DNA of 64,000 nt. Origin: CAZFHA01 sp964518595. GTDB taxonomy: Bacteria; Bacillota; Clostridia; Saccharofermentanales; Saccharofermentanaceae. Location: contig CAZFHA010000002.1 of NCBI GenBank assembly GCA_964518595.1, forward strand, positions 62,001 through 126,000, in the 5' to 3' direction. The notes under the pieces are model-generated. The model ran no database searches and had not been told where the DNA came from. It was given only the letters and a program-made list of their open reading frames with translations. Below are positions 61,059 through 64,000 of this stretch, piece after piece. The stretch's first letter is position 1. Every line of letters starts with the position of its first letter. Position numbers and translations under genes: made by a program.

Positions 61059-61616
61059 TTAGGCTCTTTCCAGATATTCACCTGTCCGAGTATCTACACG
61101 CACAACTTCATCTTGGTTAACAAACAAAGGTACTTTAACGGTAGCGCCTGTTTCCAGTACGGCAATCTTGGTAGCATTGTTAGCGGTATCGCCACGAACA
61201 CCAGGCTCACATTCTGTGATACGTAATTCAACAGTGATGGGTAATTCAACACCGAAGATCTCGCCCTGGTAAGACAACACTTTACAAATCATTTCTTCTT
61301 TCAGAAACTTAATGCCGTCACCGATATCCTTAGCGGAAATAGGTCTTTGCTCGTAGGTGCTCTGATCCATGAAATAGTACAGATCTCCATCAGCATAGAT
61401 GAACTGCATGTCATTGCGTTCCAGTTGAGCTTGTTCGAACTTTTCACTGGGGTTGAAGCTGCGCTCCACTACACCACCGGTCTTAACGTTCTTGTACTTG
61501 GTACGAACAAAGGCTGCACCTTTCCCTGGTTTAACATGTTGAAACTCAATGACCTGAAAAACCTGGCCATCCATCTCAAAGCATATTCCATTTCTAAAAT
61601 CACCTGCGCTAATCAT
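61059..61616 (-). CDS. efp: Elongation factor P
   Basis: 185 residues. KOW-like domain with VKPGKGAAFVRTKYKN (Lys of the loop is the usual modification site), two OB domains, and a GDTANNATKIAVLETGATVK C-terminal signature. It relieves ribosome stalling at polyproline. AGAGGAG lies before the ATG. Probably the first gene of the efp-asp23-amaP-nusB-xse block. The 188-bp gap upstream shows no clear structure. Confidence 0.96.
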   Translation of the reverse strand: MISAGDFRNGICFEMDGQVFQVIEFQHVKPGKGAAFVRTKYKNVKTGGVVERSFNPSEKFEQAQLERNDMQFIYADGDLYYFMDQSTYEQRPISAKDIGDGIKFLKEEMICKVLSYQGEIFGVELPITVELRITECEPGVRGDTANNATKIAVLETGATVKVPLFVNQDEVVRVDTRTGEYLERA

Positions 61617-61804
61617 ATAAGTCTCCTCTCAGCTTTAAAAAATCTAATGATTGTAACTTTATTTCTCTGCCTACATTGAATGGTCAAAGCGCAGAGCATA
61701 AAAATTCATGCTTACATATTTTACTTGACTGTGTAAAGAACCGCAAGACCCACTTCTTAGGTCAATTATCTTCCCCAATAGGGCGATCTTGGTGACATAT
61801 TCGC

Positions 61805-62305
61805 CTAAAATTTGTAAATTTTGCGTAAAAGGCGTTCGAAGGGACGTTTTAGCCGTACATAGAAAACTTCTTTGCCGGGAAAGGGTTCAACCAGCACAGA
61901 ATAGATACCGGCTCGATTGGCAGCGATGATGTCGGTGAATATTTGATCGCCAAAGAAGACAGCCTTCTCTTTAGGGCTGTTAAGTAATTTTAAGGCGCGG
62001 AAAATTCCATCGGGAGAAGGTTTTTTTGCGTAGGCAATACAGGCGATATCTAAACTTTTCGCATAATCGGCAGAACGAGTGGATTTAGCATTGGATACAA
62101 GACAAGGGGTAAAGCCAAACTCTTGCAAACGAGCTATCTGGTTTCGACCATAATCGCTGGGAACTGTGACGTGATCCTTATCCAGAGTGTTATCTAAATC
62201 TAACAGTGCAACGGAAAATCCTTTATCTCTAAGCTCCTCTAAAGGGACTTCAGCTAAACTAGGGTAGACAGCACTAGGGATGACGCGGCTTTTTTTTGCG
62301 GACAT
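61805..62305 (-). CDS. YqeG-family HAD-IIIA phosphatase
   Basis: 166 residues. HAD motif I LLDLDNTL, motif II VSNAKST, KKPSPDGI, and motif III FGDQIFTDI. Bacterial YqeG resembles phosphatidylglycerophosphate phosphatase GEP4, so a role in phosphatidylglycerol synthesis is plausible. ATG 62305 has GGAG 6 nt upstream. Divergent from the aspartate kinase gene. Confidence 0.88.
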   Translation of the reverse strand: MSAKKSRVIPSAVYPSLAEVPLEELRDKGFSVALLDLDNTLDKDHVTVPSDYGRNQIARLQEFGFTPCLVSNAKSTRSADYAKSLDIACIAYAKKPSPDGIFRALKLLNSPKEKAVFFGDQIFTDIIAANRAGIYSVLVEPFPGKEVFYVRLKRPFERLLRKIYKF

Positions 62306-62425
62306 GATTAACTCCTGCTCTAGTAAATACATACTAATTTTTACTAAACTATAGCATGATTAGTAAAATTATGGCAAATAGAAAAGTTGAATTTTGACCC
62401 TTTTAGCAAAACTACAGTTATTTAC

Positions 62426-62455
62426 TTGAATTTATTCCTATTATCAGCATATAAT
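62426..62455 (+). promoter_or_regulatory. Aspartate-kinase promoter
   Basis: TTGAAT (62426-62431), 18 bp, TATAAT (62450-62455). The leader of about 55 nt is too short for a lysine riboswitch. Confidence 0.65.
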
Positions 62456-62486
62456 TGTTCCGATAAGCGTATTATAAGAGTCTAAG

Positions 62487-62521
62487 TGAGGAGGACGGGT
62501 TTCCCCCGTGATAATTATATG
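62487..62521 (+). promoter_or_regulatory. Hairpin-separated ribosome site of aspartate kinase
   Basis: GAGGAGG lies about 25 nt before the ATG at 62519, too far for normal use. Between them ACGGG and CCCGT can form a 5-bp hairpin, which leaves about 9 nt to the ATG. The alternative, GTG 62486, would include the GAGGAGG in the coding part. Confidence 0.5.
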
Positions 62522-63871
62522 AAAGTATCAAAGTTTGGTGGCTCTTCTCTGGCCGATGCAGAGCAAATTAAAAAGGTCTGTACCATTTTATTAAGTGACT
62601 CAGAAAGAAGAATACTGGTGGTTTCGGCACCGGGTAAACGTCATAGCAGTGATATTAAAGTTACTGATCTGCTGATTGCCTTGGCTTCTGCCCGTTTGGC
62701 GGATTTGCCCTGGGAACGGGAATTAACTTTAGTTTTGCGCCGTTTTGAAGAAATTGCCGAGGCCTTGGATGTTAAGCATGTTATGGGCTCTATTCGCGAG
62801 AATCTTGAGACTTTGACCGGTTCAGACACTTCTCATCCGGGAAAATATATGGACGCTCTTAAAGCAGCCGGCGAAGATAATTGTGCCCGCTTGGTAGCGG
62901 CCTACTTAAGTAGTCAGGGGCATAAAGCTGAATATATTAATCCAAAATCCGCCGGTTTACTTTTGACTTCGGATTTTGGTAAAGCTCATGTATTGCCGGA
63001 ATCTTATGGTAATTTGTCCTCCAGCCTATCCAGGGTTGATGGTATTTGTGTATTCCCCGGTTTTTTTGGCTATTCGCCTGAAGGTGAGGTAGTAACCTTT
63101 TCCCGTGGTGGCTCTGATATTACCGGTGCTATATTAGCGGCAGCAGTGAACGCAGAGGTTTATGAAAACTGGACAGATGTGGATTCTGTTTATGCGGTGA
63201 ACCCGGCTCTTATTAAGAACCCCTTCCCTATTTCTGAAATTACCTACGACGAGATGCGGGAATTATCCTATGCTGGTTTTTCTGTGCTACATGAAGAAGC
63301 ACTCTATCCGGCTTATCTTAGAGGGATACCGGTTCATGTCCGCAATACTAATAATCCTAAGGCCGTTGGAACAAAGATCGTCTGCCGTCATCAGAATTAT
63401 GATTCTTTAGTTACTGGTATCGCCGGAGAAAAAGGCTTTTGTACCGTAAATATTAGTAAGTATTTAATGAATCAAGAAATTGGCTTTTTGGCTAAAGTTC
63501 TACAAATTATTTCTGAAGAGCAGATTGCTATTGAACATATGCCTTCTGGTATTGATTCCATCACTATTGTTATTCGCTCGGCAGAATTTACTGCAGAAAA
63601 AGAGCGCCGAATCGTCCAACGAATTAGCTTGGAACTGCAGGTTGATGTGATAGATGTACGCCGGGACTTGTCCATTGTAATGATCGTTGGTGAGGCAATG
63701 GCTAAAACCGTTGGTACTACAGCGCGAGCAGCGGCGGCTCTTAGTAAAGCCGGTATTAACTTAGAGATCATCAACCAAGGTGCCTCTGAGATTTCGGTAA
63801 TGTTCGGGGTAAAAGAAGAATATTGTAATTACGCTGTGCGGGAGCTTTACAAAGAGTTTTTCTTAAAGTAA
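62519..63871 (+). CDS. Aspartate kinase (monofunctional)
   Basis: 450 residues from ATG 62519. Kinase motifs KFGGSSLADAEQIKKV at the N-terminus, FSRGGSDITGA near 200, NWTDVDSVY, and two C-terminal ACT domains (about 305-450) that usually bind lysine or threonine. It phosphorylates aspartate on the way to lysine, threonine, methionine and diaminopimelate. The form resembles the B. subtilis YclM class. Own promoter and terminator; no other pathway gene in the window. Confidence 0.93.
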   Translation: MKVSKFGGSSLADAEQIKKVCTILLSDSERRILVVSAPGKRHSSDIKVTDLLIALASARLADLPWERELTLVLRRFEEIAEALDVKHVMGSIRENLETLTGSDTSHPGKYMDALKAAGEDNCARLVAAYLSSQGHKAEYINPKSAGLLLTSDFGKAHVLPESYGNLSSSLSRVDGICVFPGFFGYSPEGEVVTFSRGGSDITGAILAAAVNAEVYENWTDVDSVYAVNPALIKNPFPISEITYDEMRELSYAGFSVLHEEALYPAYLRGIPVHVRNTNNPKAVGTKIVCRHQNYDSLVTGIAGEKGFCTVNISKYLMNQEIGFLAKVLQIISEEQIAIEHMPSGIDSITIVIRSAEFTAEKERRIVQRISLELQVDVIDVRRDLSIVMIVGEAMAKTVGTTARAAAALSKAGINLEIINQGASEISVMFGVKEEYCNYAVRELYKEFFLK

Positions 63872-63900
63872 GTAAAGAGTTTTTCTTCTCTTTGAAATTA

Positions 63901-63935
63901 GACAGTTGGCAATGGAGCTGGCTGTCTTTTTTATT
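63901..63935 (+). terminator. Terminator of aspartate kinase
   Basis: GACAGTTGGC pairs with GCTGGCTGTC (10 bp with G-U pairs), followed by TTTTTTATT. Confidence 0.85.
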
Positions 63936-63947
63936 GTAGCAGGACAG

Positions 63948-63982
63948 AAAAAAGATCAGATTCTCTTAACGAAAATCTGATC
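63948..63982 (-). terminator. Minus-strand terminator for a gene beyond the right edge
   Basis: On the minus strand GATCAGATT pairs with AATCTGATC, followed by TTTTTT. It indicates a convergent gene to the right of the window. Confidence 0.75.
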
Positions 63983-64000
63983 TCTAGAAGTTTTATTACT

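Noticed and set aside
62333..62518. Lysine riboswitch before aspartate kinase
   Set aside because: The transcribed leader is only about 55 nt and none of the L-box conserved segments are seen.
1..64000. CRISPR arrays, tRNA and rRNA genes, intact insertion sequences
   Set aside because: None seen: no regularly spaced direct repeats, no rRNA-like blocks, no transposase-like ORF. Short tRNAs in unread intergenic detail cannot be fully excluded without a covariance scan.

Overview
The window looks like chromosome of a low-GC Gram-positive anaerobe of the class Clostridia. The evidence is strong AGGAGG-type ribosome sites on most genes, the Firmicutes-type cluster efp/asp23/amaP/nusB/xseAB/ispA/dxs/nadK/argR/recN, RNase Y next to ymdB, and a trimeric NADH-linked [FeFe]-hydrogenase typical of fermentative anaerobes. 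I cannot name a genus. At three loci where Clostridia usually carry sporulation genes (between efp and asp23, beyond recN, upstream of phoH) those genes are absent, so the lineage may be asporogenous. I saw no rRNA, tRNA, CRISPR array or intact insertion sequence.

Layout. (1) 1-6.6 kb: the 5' 966 codons of a very large secreted protein that runs off the left edge (minus strand), a divergent MalT/LuxR-like (LAL) regulator, and a PhzF-family enzyme. (2) 6.8-16.6 kb: an accessory region with an EVE protein, a lipoprotein, two paralogous AgrA/AgrC-like two-component pairs, a CmpB-like membrane protein, a small membrane protein, a PH-like protein, a CPBP protease, a NUDIX hydrolase and a Vat/CatB-like acetyltransferase. 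(3) 16.8-31.5 kb: a second LAL regulator, a lipoprotein, the relic of an FAD oxidoreductase, a HyuA-like protein, an XRE membrane regulator, a PAP2 phosphatase, an SDR without its catalytic triad, a PspA/GIDE membrane operon, a MarR-flavodoxin operon with tandem operators, a glutathione peroxidase and a membrane-anchored GDPD.

(4) 31.6-46 kb: a DUF1904 protein, a GNAT enzyme, a PD-(D/E)XK/Fe-S helicase fusion, then a compact minus-strand housekeeping block (ymdB, lspA, rluD-like, two DUF881 genes, phoH, pgpH, a YbeY-Era fusion, recO) preceded by rny. (5) 46.4-50.5 kb: hydrogenase operon hydC-hydB-hydA with a possible Rex operator and a clear terminator. (6) 51-62.3 kb: an RluA-family enzyme convergent with recN, then recN-argR-nadK, dxs-ispA-xseB-xseA-nusB, the Asp23/AmaP envelope module, efp and yqeG. 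(7) 62.4-64 kb: aspartate kinase and two back-to-back terminators.

Working together: the right half handles genome maintenance, RNA decay, isoprenoid supply and hydrogen-linked redox balance. The left half looks like sensing and surface adaptation: peptide-type two-component systems, two near-identical-length LAL regulators each divergent from a possible target, envelope-stress proteins and redox regulators. The most unusual items are the GxYG-repeat surface protein with its divergent LAL regulator, the YbeY-Era fusion, the missing sporulation blocks, two unusual translation-start arrangements (rny and the aspartate kinase), and several strong unexplained intergenic inverted repeats.
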